From positions 481,595,376 to 481,659,375 of the forward strand of contig NC_064619.1 in the NCBI RefSeq assembly GCF_023898315.1: a DNA stretch of 64,000 bases. Direction: 5' to 3'. A program made the translations under genes and the position numbers. This DNA comes from Schistocerca nitens (lineage: Eukaryota > Arthropoda > Insecta > Orthoptera > Acrididae). Positions 10,791-22,226 of this stretch are shown here, piece after piece (within the stretch, counting starts at the first letter, position 1; each line of letters begins with the position of its first letter). The notes beneath the pieces are model-generated. The model was not told where the DNA came from and made no database searches. It was given only the letters and a program-made list of their open reading frames with translations.

Positions 10791-12862
10791 AGTAACACGA
10801 TATCACCAAAGCAGAAAAACACTTTGGTTCTTTGGATGTACCAGCTGAAAAACAATTTTAATTTTGGGAAGCTGAAAAATCAGGCCGGAGCTGGGTATAT
10901 TACCGATACTACAGCGCAAAGCAGTATTCTGACGACAGATGCATAGAAGTAGGCTCTGCCTTGGAGACCAACCGAAGCGCGAGCGCGGAAAAAAACTAAA
11001 TGTTCGTTTCGGTGGCCGGACATGTGAAACTGCGAATGAAAACGCTCCACAGCCAGATCGGCAAAGTACGCCACCGACTTCTGTGTGGTAGCCAGGAACC
11101 ATATCGTCTAATTCTCTTCCACTTCGTGCCCAAAGAACGACTTCTCTGCTGTACCATCACTCGGCCAGTCGTCACCGATTAACAAAGTTTTCGCTAATTA
11201 TGGCATTGCAACAAATTCGTCTAGACCCTCACTACCATACTCCGCCAACCTAGCCGCCAGTACCATCCTTTCTCGTCAATTTCCGTCGTTTACTGCAAAC
11301 TTGCGCTAACGTAACAGTCGATCAGCCTTTGCGCAGGAAGCTTTGAGGAGACGAGTGCGAACACAACATGATAACTGGTGTGCTACGTGTGGCGTCATTC
11401 TGTGGGCTATCTCGTGGAGCTCGGAGAACGTTTCTCAGAAACGTCCCAAGCAGTAGCGCAGCAGTAGCGCCAACCTGAGGCATTTCTGCCCGAAACATAA
11501 GCTTTAGTGAGAAAATTGCGACAAGCTATTTCAAAAATAGTGAGCGTCCGTCGCTGTGGTCCCTGAGACCCGACATCAAAAGAGAAAGCGGTCAGACACA
11601 GGACGGTACTCCGTCCGCAAACTCCCTCTGACCGGATGTTCCCCCTGTCTGCTGATCGTTTGCTTCAATTGTGAGCGGGTGGACGTTTCTCTGCCCGGAA
11701 GCTCCCATTCGTCTCCAACGTGAAGCGAACAGAATTTTGATATTTACATCCCGGTACATAGCATCCGATTACCTACTTTGCATGACCGTGTGATATGGTT
11801 GCACAATGACGTTAATTTGTCTGTACGCAAATCCATATTTTAGAAATGCAAGACAGGCTGGTTTGACGGCCCTTGATAAAGGTAGTAGTAGTCCAGAGGG
11901 CTTGCCGTATTGCACTGCTAAGTGAATTTTCAGGTTTTGTTGTTCTTTTGGACCCAGCAGAATGCTCCATTGACTCGAGATTAGTTTTACCATCAAATTT
12001 TATTTTCATTATGCCGCCTAAGCTAGAGACTTAATTTTGAGGTCAATGCCATTCGCATTATCTAAACTATGGCCAAAATATTTAAAAAGATAATCCGTAG
12101 TTTCGCATTCTGGCTAAGTCGCAGTGGTAAAAGTGAAACATCAAGCAAGAAATGACTATTGTTAAGATGATGTGTTTCAGAATCTGTCCGTCACAAATAT
12201 ACATACAAAAAATTAGAGAGAAAAATATTTTATAGGACATAATAATGGACGGCTATCATTTTATTTTGATTGAAATCACCTGGCTATAACACACTTACCG
12301 AGGAGTGATTGCTGCACGTAGATATGGCGTTACCAGTTGTATGTGACAAACATTCGCGGACTGCTGACAGCACTGCATAGTGCGGACCAAGAAGACTTTT
12401 TGTCACCAGGTGGCATTATAAAATGTACAGTGGAGCCAAAACATATCATGTACTGTACATTTATTATAACGTGTGTCTGATGGTTGTGAACCAACTTATT
12501 ATGCGAAAATATCTTCTTTACACACATGGTAATGACTTTAAAGCGATAAAATGTTACTCATCGATATTTGTTACATTCAGAAGCGTTACGTGTCGTCACA
12601 GATCATCAAAATCTGCAGTCACACCAACTTTACGACAGGACAAATGACAAAATATTAAAATATGACATAGTGGTACAAACATATGCTCCAAATTTGAACA
12701 CATACAGTAAAACTAAGGCAGTTCGCCTGTGAGGCTCAAATCCGATATCAGAAAGTGACCAATGTGCACCAATGCACATACATCAAATAGAAGAACAATT
12801 TTCTGCTAAGGAGCACAACTAGTGTTTTATGAAACAAAGACAATATTTTAGCATAAACAAAC
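10791..12862. other. No gene recognised
   Basis: GC-richer at 10960-11720. Open frames stay under 100 codons and lack motifs. Could hide an unrecognised repeat. Confidence 0.5.
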
Positions 12863-13002
12863 GATAGTCGTGGGGGATCACACGTCGTATCCATATAAAA
12901 CTAAGAAATATTTTTTGGTTCCATGTACCCTACACCATTAAGGGGAGCTAGAACGGAATTTTTTTTCACATTTACGGATTTTACTCATAATAAAATTTGC
13001 AA
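12863..13002 (+). repeat. Palindrome left arm around Tc1 copy A
   Basis: About 140 bp beginning GATAGTCGTGGGGGATCACA. It is repeated inverted at 14451-14590, with a few mismatches. Without the Tc1 insertion the arms would be separated by only about 22 bases, forming a tight hairpin. Confidence 0.9.
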
Positions 13003-13006
13003 TATA

Positions 13007-14428
13007 CACTCCTGGAAATTGAAATAAGAACACCGTGAATTCATTGTCCCAGGAAGAGGAAACTTTATTGACACATTCCTGGGGTCAGATACATCACATG
13101 ATCACACTGACAGAACCACAGGCACATAGACACAGGCAACAGAGCATGCACAATGTCGGCACTAGTACAGTGTATATCCACCTTTCGCAGCAATGCAGGC
13201 TGCTATTCTCCCATGGAGACGATCGTAGAGATGCTGGATGTAGTCCTGTGGAACGGCTTGCCATGCCATTTCCACCTGGCGCCTCAGTTGGACCAGCGTT
13301 CGTGCTGGACGTGCAGACCGCGTGAGACGACGCTTCATCCAGTCCCAAACATGCTCAATGGGGGACAGATCCGGAGATCTTGCTGGCCAGGGTAGTTGAC
13401 TTGCACCTTCTAGAGCACGTTGGGTGGCACGGGATACATGCGGACGTGCATTGTCCTGTTGGAACAGCAAGTTCCCTTGCCGGTCTAGGAATGGTAGAAC
13501 GATGGGTTCGATGACGGTTTGGATGTACCGTGTACTATTCAGTGTCCCCTCGACGATCACCAGTGGTGTACGGCCAGTGTAGGAGATCGCTCCCCACACC
13601 ATGATGCCGGGTGTTGGCCCTGTGTGCCTCGGTCGTATGCAGTCCTGATTGTGGCGCTCACCTGCACGGCGCCAAACACGCATACGACCATCATTGGCAC
13701 CAAGGCAGAAGCGACTCTCATCGCTGAAGACGACACGTCTCCATTCGTCCCTCCATTCACGCCTGTCGCGACACCACTGGAGGCGGGCTGCACGATGTTG
13801 GGGCGTGAGCGGAAGACGGCCTAACGGTGTGCGGGACCGTAGCCCAGCTTCATGGAGACGGTTGCGAATGGTCCTCGCCGATACCCCAGGAGCAACAGTG
13901 TCCCTAATTTGCTGGGAAGTGGCGGTGCGGTCCCCTACGGCACTGCGTAGGATCCTACGGTCTTGGCGTGCATCCGTGCGTCGCTGCGGTCCGGTCCCAG
14001 GTCGACGGGCACGTGCACCTTCCGCCGACCACTGGCGACAACATCGATGTACTGTGGAGACCTCACGCCCCACGTGTTGAGCAATTCGGCGGTACGTCCA
14101 CCCGGCCTCCCGCATGCCCACTATACGCCCTCGCTCAAAGTCCGTCAACTGCACATACGGTTCACGTCCACGCTGTCGCGGCATGCTACCAGTGTTAAAG
14201 ACTGCGATGGAGCTCCGTACGCCACGGCAAACTGACTGGCACTGACGGCGGCGGTGCACAAATGCTGCGCAGCTAGCGCCATTCGACGGCCAACACCGCG
14301 GTTCCTGGTGTGTCCGCTGTGCCGTGCGTGTGATCATTGCTTGTACAGCCGTCTCGCAGTGTCCAGAGCAAGTATGGTGGGTCTGACACACCGGTGTCAG
14401 TGTGTTCTTTTTTCCATTTCCAGGAGTG
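13007..14428 (-). mobile_element. Tc1-type DNA transposon, copy A, apparently intact
   Basis: This 1422-bp element is flanked by TA on both sides. Its inverted ends read CACTCCTGGAAATTGAAA on the left and match TTTCCATTTCCAGGAGTG on the right. It holds one long transposase frame on the - strand. Two other copies of the same family lie in this window. It is much more GC-rich than the flanking DNA. The element sits in the loop of a larger palindrome (arms 12863-13002 and 14451-14590). An inverted AATAAA (13064-13069) lies between the transposase stop and the nearer end and could serve as its poly(A) signal. Confidence 0.95.
13162..14184 (-). CDS. Tc1 transposase, 340 aa, full length (copy A)
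   Basis: DDE transposase that cuts out and reinserts its own element at TA sites. I chose the start at MPRQRGREP, about 240 bases from the right end, because the helix-turn-helix DNA-binding region begins right after it (DFERGRIVGMREAGWTYRRI, about residues 16-35, then VSTVHRCCRQW). The open frame runs 69 codons further upstream, without recognisable domain sequence. A second HTH-like region lies near residues 85-112. Catalytic residues are D155 (VFSDESRF), D244 (FQQDNARPH) and E277 (SPDLSPIEHVW). The glycine-rich MVWGAISYTGR box is present. Length fits the Tc1 family (about 340 aa). The D244-to-E277 gap is 32 residues instead of the usual 34. There is no internal stop, so it may still be active. 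Confidence 0.93.
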   Translation of the reverse strand: MPRQRGREPYVQLTDFERGRIVGMREAGWTYRRIAQHVGREVSTVHRCCRQWSAEGARARRPGTGPQRRTDARQDRRILRSAVGDRTATSQQIRDTVAPGVSARTIRNRLHEAGLRSRTPLGRLPLTPQHRAARLQWCRDRREWRDEWRRVVFSDESRFCLGANDGRMRVWRRAGERHNQDCIRPRHTGPTPGIMVWGAISYTGRTPLVIVEGTLNSTRYIQTVIEPIVLPFLDRQGNLLFQQDNARPHVSRATQRALEGASQLPWPARSPDLSPIEHVWDWMKRRLTRSARPARTLVQLRRQVEMAWQAVPQDYIQHLYDRLHGRIAACIAAKGGYTLY

Positions 14429-14450
14429 TATATATCACACTATTCGTAAA

Positions 14451-14590
14451 ATTGCAAATTTTATTATGAGTAAAAATCCGTAAACGTGAAAAAAATTCCG
14501 TTCTAGCTCCCCTTAATGGTGTAGGATACATGGAACCAAAAAATATTTCTTAGTTTTATATGGATACGACGTGTGATCCCCCACGACTAT
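14451..14590 (-). repeat. Palindrome right arm around Tc1 copy A
   Basis: Inverted copy of 12863-13002, ending TGTGATCCCCCACGACTATC. Together the arms look like a foldback or MITE-type element, or the ends of a larger decayed transposon. Confidence 0.9.
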
Positions 14591-14719
14591 CACTTATAAA
14601 CTCACATGGGAAGTATTTTATTTCATTTTGTATAATCTACACCAGTTGAAAATGTTAAAATTGTTACATGCATTACTTCAAAATCTAATAAAATCGGTAA
14701 TTTTTTATACGGAAGGCTG

Positions 14720-15475
14720 CCTATTGCTGTGTTATAAAGGTCATATCTAGAAGAGGATGGGCACCATGTTGAGGAAGTTCAAACAAATTTCAGAGACAAG
14801 AAACGTTCTGATGGTAAAACCATAAGAGGCAGGCTGAAAGTCAAAATGACTGATGAACTACAGCAATATTATGGGATGGTCATAAGAAATAATACTGAGG
14901 ATTTGTTGAAAATGAAGCAGGCAGTATGGGCTACCTTTCTCCACAGACTGTCAATTGATGAAGAACCAGTAAACCACCTTTGCCCTCCTGGACCTGATTC
15001 ATGGTGAAATTACCGCAATGCCCAGTACTCAAGGAGTTCATACAGCCGTAAACATTCCGTCCCAGCAGCAGTCATTGATATCATAAAACTTATTTACAAA
15101 GACCTGGCAAATCCTGAATTACTGAAAAAGTGTATGCATGGTCACACTCAAAATCTCATTGAGTCGTTTAATAATCTTATATGGACTTTCTTATCAACAA
15201 ATATTTTTGTTGGAATGAAGACACTAATGTGGGGGTCAGTGATGCTGTTATTGCCTTTAATGCTGACATTGATAGTGTGAAGGTGCTACAGCATATGGGA
15301 ATTAATCCTGGAGCAAACTGTATCATAAAACTTAAACGGATGGACAAGGTTCGCATTGTTAAAGCAGAGTATGCAGCACAGTTGGCCACTAAGGATTCCA
15401 GAAAAAAGAAAAGAAGAAAAAACTTGGAAAAAGGTCAAGAGGATGATATACAGTATGGTGCACCGTGCTTCTGAG
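14720..15475 (+). pseudogene. Transposase relic, probably Mutator-like
   Basis: Read on the + strand this gives a continuous protein-like text with one stop and a frameshift: KMTDELQQYYGMVIRNNTED (about 14845-14905), then KMKQAVWATFLHRLS and NHLCPPGPDSW, a stop near 15006, then HSVPAAVIDIIKLIYKDLAN and HGHTQNLIESFNNLIW. After a shift, residues of 15181-15474 finish with a lysine-rich tail. I recall this arrangement from long uncharacterised insect proteins related to Mutator-like transposases, but cannot name the family with certainty. The N-terminal part is absent. It abuts the right arm of the palindrome around Tc1 copy A. Confidence 0.55.
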
Positions 15476-15540
15476 TGAATAAAAATTTAAAAAAAATTAA
15501 GCTTATATGAAGTGAGTTACAGTCTTTTGAAACTTTACAA

Positions 15541-15731
15541 AAAAATGGCTCTGAGCACTATGGGACTCAACTGCTGTGGTCATTAGTCCCCTAGAACTTA
15601 GAACTACTTAAACCTAACTAACCTAAGGACATCACAAACATCCATGCCCCAGGCAGGATTCGAACCTGCGACCGTAGCAGTCGCACGGTTCCGGACTGCG
15701 CGCCTAGAACCGCGAGACCACCGCGGCCGGC
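15541..15731 (-). mobile_element. tRNA-derived SINE (main family)
   Basis: Target duplication GAAACTTTACAA at 15529-15540 and 15732-15743. It lies 66 bp past the stop of the Mutator-like relic. Confidence 0.95.
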
Positions 15732-15743
15732 GAAACTTTACAA

Positions 15744-16454
15744 TTTCCCTAAATCTCAGAAACCACTTCGAGTAGAGTATTCAAATTTTCAGGGAGTAAT
15801 AACATACATATCCTGAGTCTAATTAAATAAAAGAGGAACATAATTTTATGTATAATTAAAATTGTTTAGGATAACGTACAAAAAGAATACACAAAATTTT
15901 AACCGTGTAATTAAAAAATTGTATTTCTGAAAGAAGTGGCTGAAATGCAATTATTGTAGTTCAGTAGACTCAGAATATATAGTTTCATGTCAGTGGCTTC
16001 AGTCGTTCCTGAAATACAGGGAAGCCCCGTCACTAAATTTAACATTGTCAGAATAGAGCGTTCCAATTCCCCTTAAAATCTTAGCGTCCTGTGACAGGTC
16101 AAAGTATATAATGCATAATGTAATGGCATATCTCAAATGAAGCAATGCAAGGCACAGACGGTAGAAATTGGTGGGGTTTTTGCGCGATGGGGGCGGGGGG
16201 GGGGCAGAAGAGGAAACCAGTATTTTATAAAGCATAGGAAATATTACTTTAGTAGAGACAAAAATCAGTAGTTTGAGATTACATGTCCTATCAGTACAAA
16301 ACAAAGAAATGTTCGTTCTTGCCATGCACCGTCAAACGTTAAAAAATTTATGTCACATTTATAATATTTAAAAATTTTGAGCAGTTAATCGATGAAAACA
16401 TTAATTCCTCAAATGATTCACTTCACAATCACACAGCTAAACCACCACTACCAT
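15744..16454. other. No gene recognised
   Basis: AT-rich, with one short G-run. The first part may still belong to the Mutator-like relic. Confidence 0.45.
16188..16204 (+). repeat. Short G-run
   Basis: GATGGGGGCGGGGGGGGGGC, two G runs only. Confidence 0.8.
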
Positions 16455-17642
16455 ATACACTGAAGCGCGAAAGATACTGTTATAGGCATGTGAAATGAAA
16501 TACAGAGATATGTGAACAGACAGAATACGGCGCTGCTGTCGGCACCGACTATATAGCACAACGAATGTCTAGCACAGTCGTTAGGTCGGTTACTGCTGTA
16601 ACAATGGCAGGTTATCAACGTGGTGTTATATTCGGCGCACGAGCGGTGGGACACAGCACCTCCGAGGTAGCAATGAAGTGGGGATTCTTCCGTACGACCA
16701 TTTCACGAGTGTACCGTGAATATCAAACATCAAATCTCTGACATGGCTGCGACCGGAAAAAGATCCTGCAAGAATGGGACCAACGACGACTGAAGTGAAT
16801 CGTTCAATGTGACAGAAGTGCAACCCTTCCGCAAATTACTGCAGATTTCAATGCTGGGCCATCAACAAGTGTCAGCGTGCGAACCATTCAACGACACATC
16901 ATCGATATGGGCTTTCGGAGCCGAAGGCCCACGCGTGTACCCTTGATGACTGCACGACACAAAGCTTTAAGCCTCACCTGGGCTCGTCAGTACCGACATT
17001 GGACTGTTGATGACGAATCATGTTGCCTAGTCGGACGAATTTCGTTTCAAATTGTATCGAGCGGATGGATGTGTACGGGTATGGAAACAATCTCACGAAT
17101 CCATGGACTCTGCATGTCAGGAGGGGACTGTTCAAGCTGGTGGAGGCTCTGTAATGGTATGGTGCGTGTGCAGCTGGAGTGATATGGAACCGCTGATACG
17201 TCTAGATACGACTGACAGGTGACACGTACGTAAGCATCCTGTCTGGTCATCTGCATCCATTCATGTCCATTGTGCATTGCGACCGCCCGACTTAGGCAAT
17301 TCCAGCCGTACAATGCGACAGCACATACGCCCAGAATTGCTACAGAGTGGCTCCAGGAAGACGTTTCTGAGTTACTTCCGCTGGCCACCAGACTCTTATC
17401 ACATGAACATTATTGAGCATATCTGTGATGCCTTGCAACGTGGTGTTCAGAAGAGGTCTCCACCCCCTGGTACTCTTACGGATTTATGGACAGCCCTGCA
17501 GGATTCATGGTGTCAGTTCCGTCCACTACTATACAGACATTAGTCGACTCCTTGCCACGTCGTGTTGCGACACTTCTGCGTGCTCGCGGGGACCATATAC
17601 AATGTTAGTCAAGTGTACCAACTTCTTTGGCTCTTCAGTGTA
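16455..17642 (+). mobile_element. Old Tc1 relic (ACACTGAAG ends)
   Basis: Ends are TACACTGAAGCGCGAAAG on the left and the inverse GGCTCTTCAGTGTA on the right. The + strand carries a broken transposase: MAGYQRGVIFGARAVGHST with HTH character at 16604 onward, then a stop, then VRTIQRHIIDMGFRSRRPTR from about 16877, then a frame with VDDESCCL at the first-aspartate region. Its right end belongs to the sequence that is duplicated around Tc1 copy B. Confidence 0.8.
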
Positions 17643-17777
17643 TAAAATAATGTTGCCATTGACCTGTTCCAACTTGTCTCCTATTAAGATATTTGCCCAT
17701 CCCAATCACTTCTCGGTGAATGCTTGTCTCCTTTATGCACCGTGTGACATTAATGCTACATATCGCTAAGGGATATA
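17598..17777 (+). repeat. ~180-bp direct repeat, left copy
   Basis: Begins CAATGTTAGTCAAGTGTACC and ends CGCTAAGGGATATA. It contains the right end of the old Tc1 relic (to 17642) and about 135 bp of flank. The other copy lies directly beyond Tc1 copy B. The two differ by a few bases: a three-base TCA is present only in the right copy, and CCCATCC reads CCCTTCC there. Confidence 0.93.
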
Positions 17778-19198
17778 CACTCCTGGACATGGAAAAAAGA
17801 ACACATTGACACAGGTGTGTCAGACCCACCATACTTGCTCCGGACACTGCGAGAGGGCTGTACAAGCAATGATCACACGCACGGCACAGCGGACACACCA
17901 GGAACCGCGGTGTTGGCCGTCGAATGGCGCTAGCTGCGCAGCATTTGTGCACCGCCGCCGTCAGTGTCAGCCAGTTTGCCGTGGCATACGGAGCTCCATC
18001 GCAGTCTTTAACACTGGTAGCATGCCGCGACAGCGTGGACGTGAACCGTATGTGCAGTTGACGGACTTTGAGCGAGGGCGTATAGTGGGCATGCGGGAGG
18101 CCGGGTGGACGTACCGCCGAATTGCTCAACACGTGGGGCGTGAGGTCTCCACAGTACATCGATGTTGTCGCCAGTGGTCGGCGGAAGGTGCACGTGCCCG
18201 TCGACCTGGGACCGGACCGCAGCGACGCACGGATGCACGCCAAGACCGTAGGATCCTACGCAGTGCCGTAGGGGACCGCACCGCCACTTCCCAGCAAATT
18301 AGGGACACTGTTGCTCCTGGGGTATCGGCGAGGACCATTCGCAACCGTCTCCATGAAGCTGGGCTACGGTCCCGCACACCGTTAGGCCGTCTTCCGCTCA
18401 CGCCCCAACATCGTGCAGCCCGCCTCCAGTGGTGTCGCGTAGGCGTGAATGGAGGGACGAATGGAGACGTGTCGTCTTCAGCGATGAGAGTCGCTTCTGC
18501 CTTGGTGCCAATGATGGTCGTATGCGTGTTTGGCGCCGTGCAGGTGAGCGCCACAATCAGGACTGCATACGACCGAGGCACACAGGGCCAACACCCGGCA
18601 TCATGGTGTGGGGAGCGATCTCCTACACTGGCCGTACACCACTGGTGATCGTCGAGGGGACACTGAATAGTGCACGGTACATCCAAACCGTCATCGAACC
18701 CATCGTTCTACCATTCCTAGACCGGCAAGGGAACTTGCTGTTCCAACAGGACAATGCACGTCCGCATGTATCCCGTGCCACCCAACGTGCTCTAGAAGGT
18801 GTAAGTCAACTACCCTGGCCAGCAAGATCTCCGGATCTGTCCCCCATTGAGCATGTTTGGGACTGGATGAAGCGTCGTCTCACGCGGTCTGCACGTCCAG
18901 CACGAACGCTGGTCCAACTGAGGCGCCAGGTGGAAATGGCATGGCAAGCCGTTCCACAGGACTACATCCAGCATCTCTACGATCGTCTCCATGGGAGAAC
19001 AGCAGCCTGCATTGCTGCGAAAGGTGGATATACACTGTACTAGTGCCGACATTGTGCATGCTCTGTTGCCTGTGTCTATGTGCCTGTGGTTCTGTCAGTG
19101 TGATCATGTGATGTATCTGACCCCAGGAATGTGTCAATAAAGTTTCCCCTTCCTGGGACAATGAATTCACGGTGTTCTTATTTCAATTTCCAGGAGTG
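17778..19198 (+). mobile_element. Tc1-type DNA transposon, copy B, frameshifted
   Basis: Second member of the CACTCCTGG family, 1421 bp, in + orientation, with TA at both ends. It differs from the other copies by scattered substitutions and one missing base in the transposase. An AATAAA signal at 19136-19141 follows the transposase stop. The element is bordered by two copies of a ~180-bp sequence (17598-17777 and 19199-19379), one on each side. Confidence 0.95.
18022..19043 (+). pseudogene. Tc1 transposase with a one-base deletion (copy B)
   Basis: The frame opens with MPRQRGREP and matches the intact copies up to about 18438. There the bases read GTCGCGTAGGCG where the intact copies read GTCGCGACAGGCG, one base longer. 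The frame therefore shifts, and the catalytic half continues in another frame (readable from about 18436 to the stop at 19043). That half still holds the SDESRF, QQDNARPH and SPDLSPIEHVW motifs. Two partial proteins would result, neither with both DNA binding and catalysis, so I call it a recent pseudogene. A sequencing error at this one site is the alternative. Confidence 0.9.
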
Positions 19199-19379
19199 TA
19201 CAATGTTAGTCAAGTGTACCAACTTCTTTGGCTCTTCAGTGTATAAAATAATGTTGCCATTGACCTGTTCCATCAACTTGTCTCCTATTAAGATATTTGC
19301 CCTTCCCAATCACTTCTCGGTGAATGCTTGTCTCCTTTATGCACCGTGTGACATTAATGCTACATATCGCTAAGGGATA
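19199..19379 (+). repeat. ~180-bp direct repeat, right copy
   Basis: Starts immediately after the right end of Tc1 copy B with TACAATGTTAGTCAAG and runs to GCTAAGGGATATAG. It is nearly identical to 17598-17777 and then continues into unique sequence. Confidence 0.93.
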
Positions 19380-20102
19380 TAGTTTCATTTTTCTGTCACT
19401 GTTTCATGGTTATTTTATTGAGGGTACTGGATGTGTGAGCTTGACAGGAAAGCTATACGTTTTTCTCACTGGGACGTTATACTCAGGGTGTGGTCACACG
19501 TTTCTCATTGTCGACAGAATGCGGTCAGTGGATATCATTAGGAGAGGCGAGCCTCCCCAGTGACATCGGCAGTTTTTGTGGACAGGGGTTCGCTGAATGT
19601 TTTGTAAGTTTGTAGTCACAGCCAACGTCTATCCTATCTGCGGACAGAAGGTGCTGTGCCACCAGTACCATTCCCAAAGAATTACTGACACTTTCGGAAT
19701 CCATAATCTGATCAGTTTGAAATTTAATTGTTCTGTTAAGCATCTTAGCTTGCTACTAGATTATAATTTGTGACTTTGTCTCATTAACTCTTAATTTGCC
19801 AACTGACCATGTAAGGACATCTTGTTACCCTTTTCCACGCCTTCTTCTATATTTTTTAGTACCTCCGCACAGCTTTACAGGCTTTTTGTGTCAGTTAAGT
19901 GGAGATTATAGAGAACTTTGCTCTCTATCATTTTCGTGTGAATTGTATTCAACTACTAGAGCAAACAACGATGTGCTATATTCGGTCCTGATTTAAACTG
20001 CAGAGTCCTTTAATGGCTCTATAACTTTCTCCTGGTTAGGCGTGTAATGCGAAAAACAGATTTCGTGAGGTGATCACCTTCTTTGTCAGCTTGAACGATA
20101 TA
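19380..20102. other. No gene recognised
   Basis: Unique-looking sequence after the right 180-bp repeat. No frame over 80 codons. Confidence 0.5.
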
Positions 20103-20732
20103 CATTGATGAGCCAAAATATGATGACCACCTGCTTACTATTTCGTTTCTCCATCACTGGAACGAAATACATCACTGGTTCTGCGTGTCAGGTACCCGAC
20201 AGTTTTTTGGTAGGTTTGTGGAAGTATGCATCATTAGATGACCATGCACAAGCGGTGATGACACCCGATAGCGACCAAGATGGGTTCCCTAGGATTTAGA
20301 GTAGGCCAATTTGGCCGCTTAGACACCAACGTGAGTTCACTATAATGCAGAGATGCCACAGATCACCATCTCTCCTATTTTACAGAACAGAAAAGCCTCC
20401 GACCCCCACGTTCTGTGAAGAGTCATGGACGTCCACTTAGCGCCTGGTGTAGCTTCTCTGTCCTACCTCTTTCCGTAGGTGCTCGCGGCAGTAACTCGAA
20501 AACATTCGACCAATTCGCCGTCTTCGAGATACTCGTTCAAAGCCTCTGCCTTTGTCAGAGCCGGTTATCTTAATGGATTTGCCCATTTGCAGCCCATGTC
20601 TTCTCTAGTGTGACCCCCCGTACGTGTCTGCTCCGCTTACGTACCTTTTTACCACGTCTCGTGGCTGCAACGCCACCCGGTGGCATCTAGCGTCGCGGTG
20701 GGCGGTGGTCATAATGTTGCGGCTTATCAGTG
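20103..20732 (+). mobile_element. Short non-autonomous Tc1 derivative, ~630 bp
   Basis: TA-flanked. The left end CATTGATGAGCCAAAATATG is matched by the inverse at the right (GGTCATAATGTTGCGGCTTATCA). No transposase frame is left. It belongs with the TATGACCAC-end Tc1 group, also seen at 40616, 48725 and 55766. Confidence 0.8.
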
Positions 20733-21022
20733 TATGGTTCGTAAAGACTGAATATTTTAGCAAAGCTTTTGTTGTTTAATGTACCTTCTACCTGTATACT
20801 ACAAAGGATGCTTTTTTCCCAAGTTTCATGAGTGAGGCAGAAAGGACTGGGCAGCAACGGAAATCTTCGTCCTACCCGTCAGCCACTGCAGTCATGGACA
20901 AGCGCACCTCGTGGTCGACGGCCACAGGGATAACGAATATTGCCGATAGCGTCAAATTCTCTCTGAGCTGACTTTTTATGAAAATAAAATGAAATAATTA
21001 ACTGTAAAATTTGTCTTGTATA

Positions 21023-22226
21023 CAGGGGATAGGCAAAATAATGTGAACACCTGTACTTATTTGGGAATGGTTTATTAATAACAGATTGGCCACCCATTTG
21101 CCCGTAACACAGCGGATGATTCTATAATCTCCAGTGGAATGTTATGGCATACTTCGATCAGAAGCTCTTCTAATCCTGTAGTGACGAGGGAGACGGGAAT
21201 CTGCTCCGTAGTCTGCGCTCCAATACCGACCACAGTAGACTGTGCTGGCCAGGGAAGACGCTAGATTTCAGCTGCATGTTCCTCATACAGCGATTGTGTG
21301 TGTGATTGGGTGCATTATCGTCCTGAAATATGGCATCATTGTTGGGGAACAACATTTGAATTATGGTGTGCACCCGATCACCTAAACTGTTCACATAATA
21401 GTTGGCTGTAACACGACCTTGGAGAATAATGATAGGACCAGAAGAATAACATGATACGGCTGCCCACACCATCACACGTCCGTCTCCATGCTTAACCGTA
21501 GGAATGAGGCAATCAGGATCGTAGGCTTCTTTTCGCGTTCTTCAGACGTAAACCCGGCCTGATGTTGGAAATAATGAAAACATGTCTCGTCGGACTATAT
21601 CACGTCTTTCCAATGATAAGCCGTCCAGGGTTTATGCATCTGACACCATGTTTTACGCTTCTTTGCGTTTCTTGTCGTCACTAATGGTTTCGGTATAGCA
21701 GCTCGTCAATGAATATTCGCTTTACAGAGTTCTCGGCAGACAGTGTCGATAGATACGGAGCCTTGAAGATGGCTATTGAGCTCTGCAACCACTTTATCCG
21801 CCGTAGTTTTGTGTTGGTTTGACACAACTAGTGTTAGCTAACGACGATCTCTGTCATTTGGATTTGGTTTGCACTCACTATTACGTTTACACGATGATGT
21901 CTTTCCATGTTTTGTGTAGGCTGTCCATGACTGTTGAAACGGTTTCTTTGAAACATTCGGGAACTTCGCTTTCTTGGTTACTGACGCTGCACCCAATAGG
22001 GCCCCACAATCTGCTCTCTTTGGAACTGTTAGGTCTTTCATTGCACGTCGACTTCTGCCTCTGAATGCAAATACGAAGTGTGCACTATTGGTATACAACC
22101 TGCACTGATGCCTAGTCCGTACTGAACACGCACAGTCCAGCGCGACACGTGACTTACTTGCTTTGTTGACCGCCAAACACAACCATTCCATTACTACCGA
22201 GTTCACATTGTTTCGCCTATCCCCTG
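21023..22226 (-). mobile_element. Tc1 relic (CAGGGGATAGGCAAAATAATG ends)
   Basis: TA flanks both ends: CAGGGGATAGGCAAAATAAT at left, the inverse CGCCTATCCCCTG at right. On the - strand a decayed transposase includes MMVWAAVSCYSSGPIIILQG and IFQDDNAPNHTHN (second D) at 21170-21475. The third acidic residue region is degraded. Upstream, 21838-22206 is an open N-terminal part. It also has frameshifts between these parts. Confidence 0.85.

Noticed and set aside
13035-14469. Several 70-143 codon frames on the + strand across Tc1 copy A (and matching frames in copies B and C)
   Set aside because: They are shadows of the transposase on the opposite strand in GC-rich DNA.
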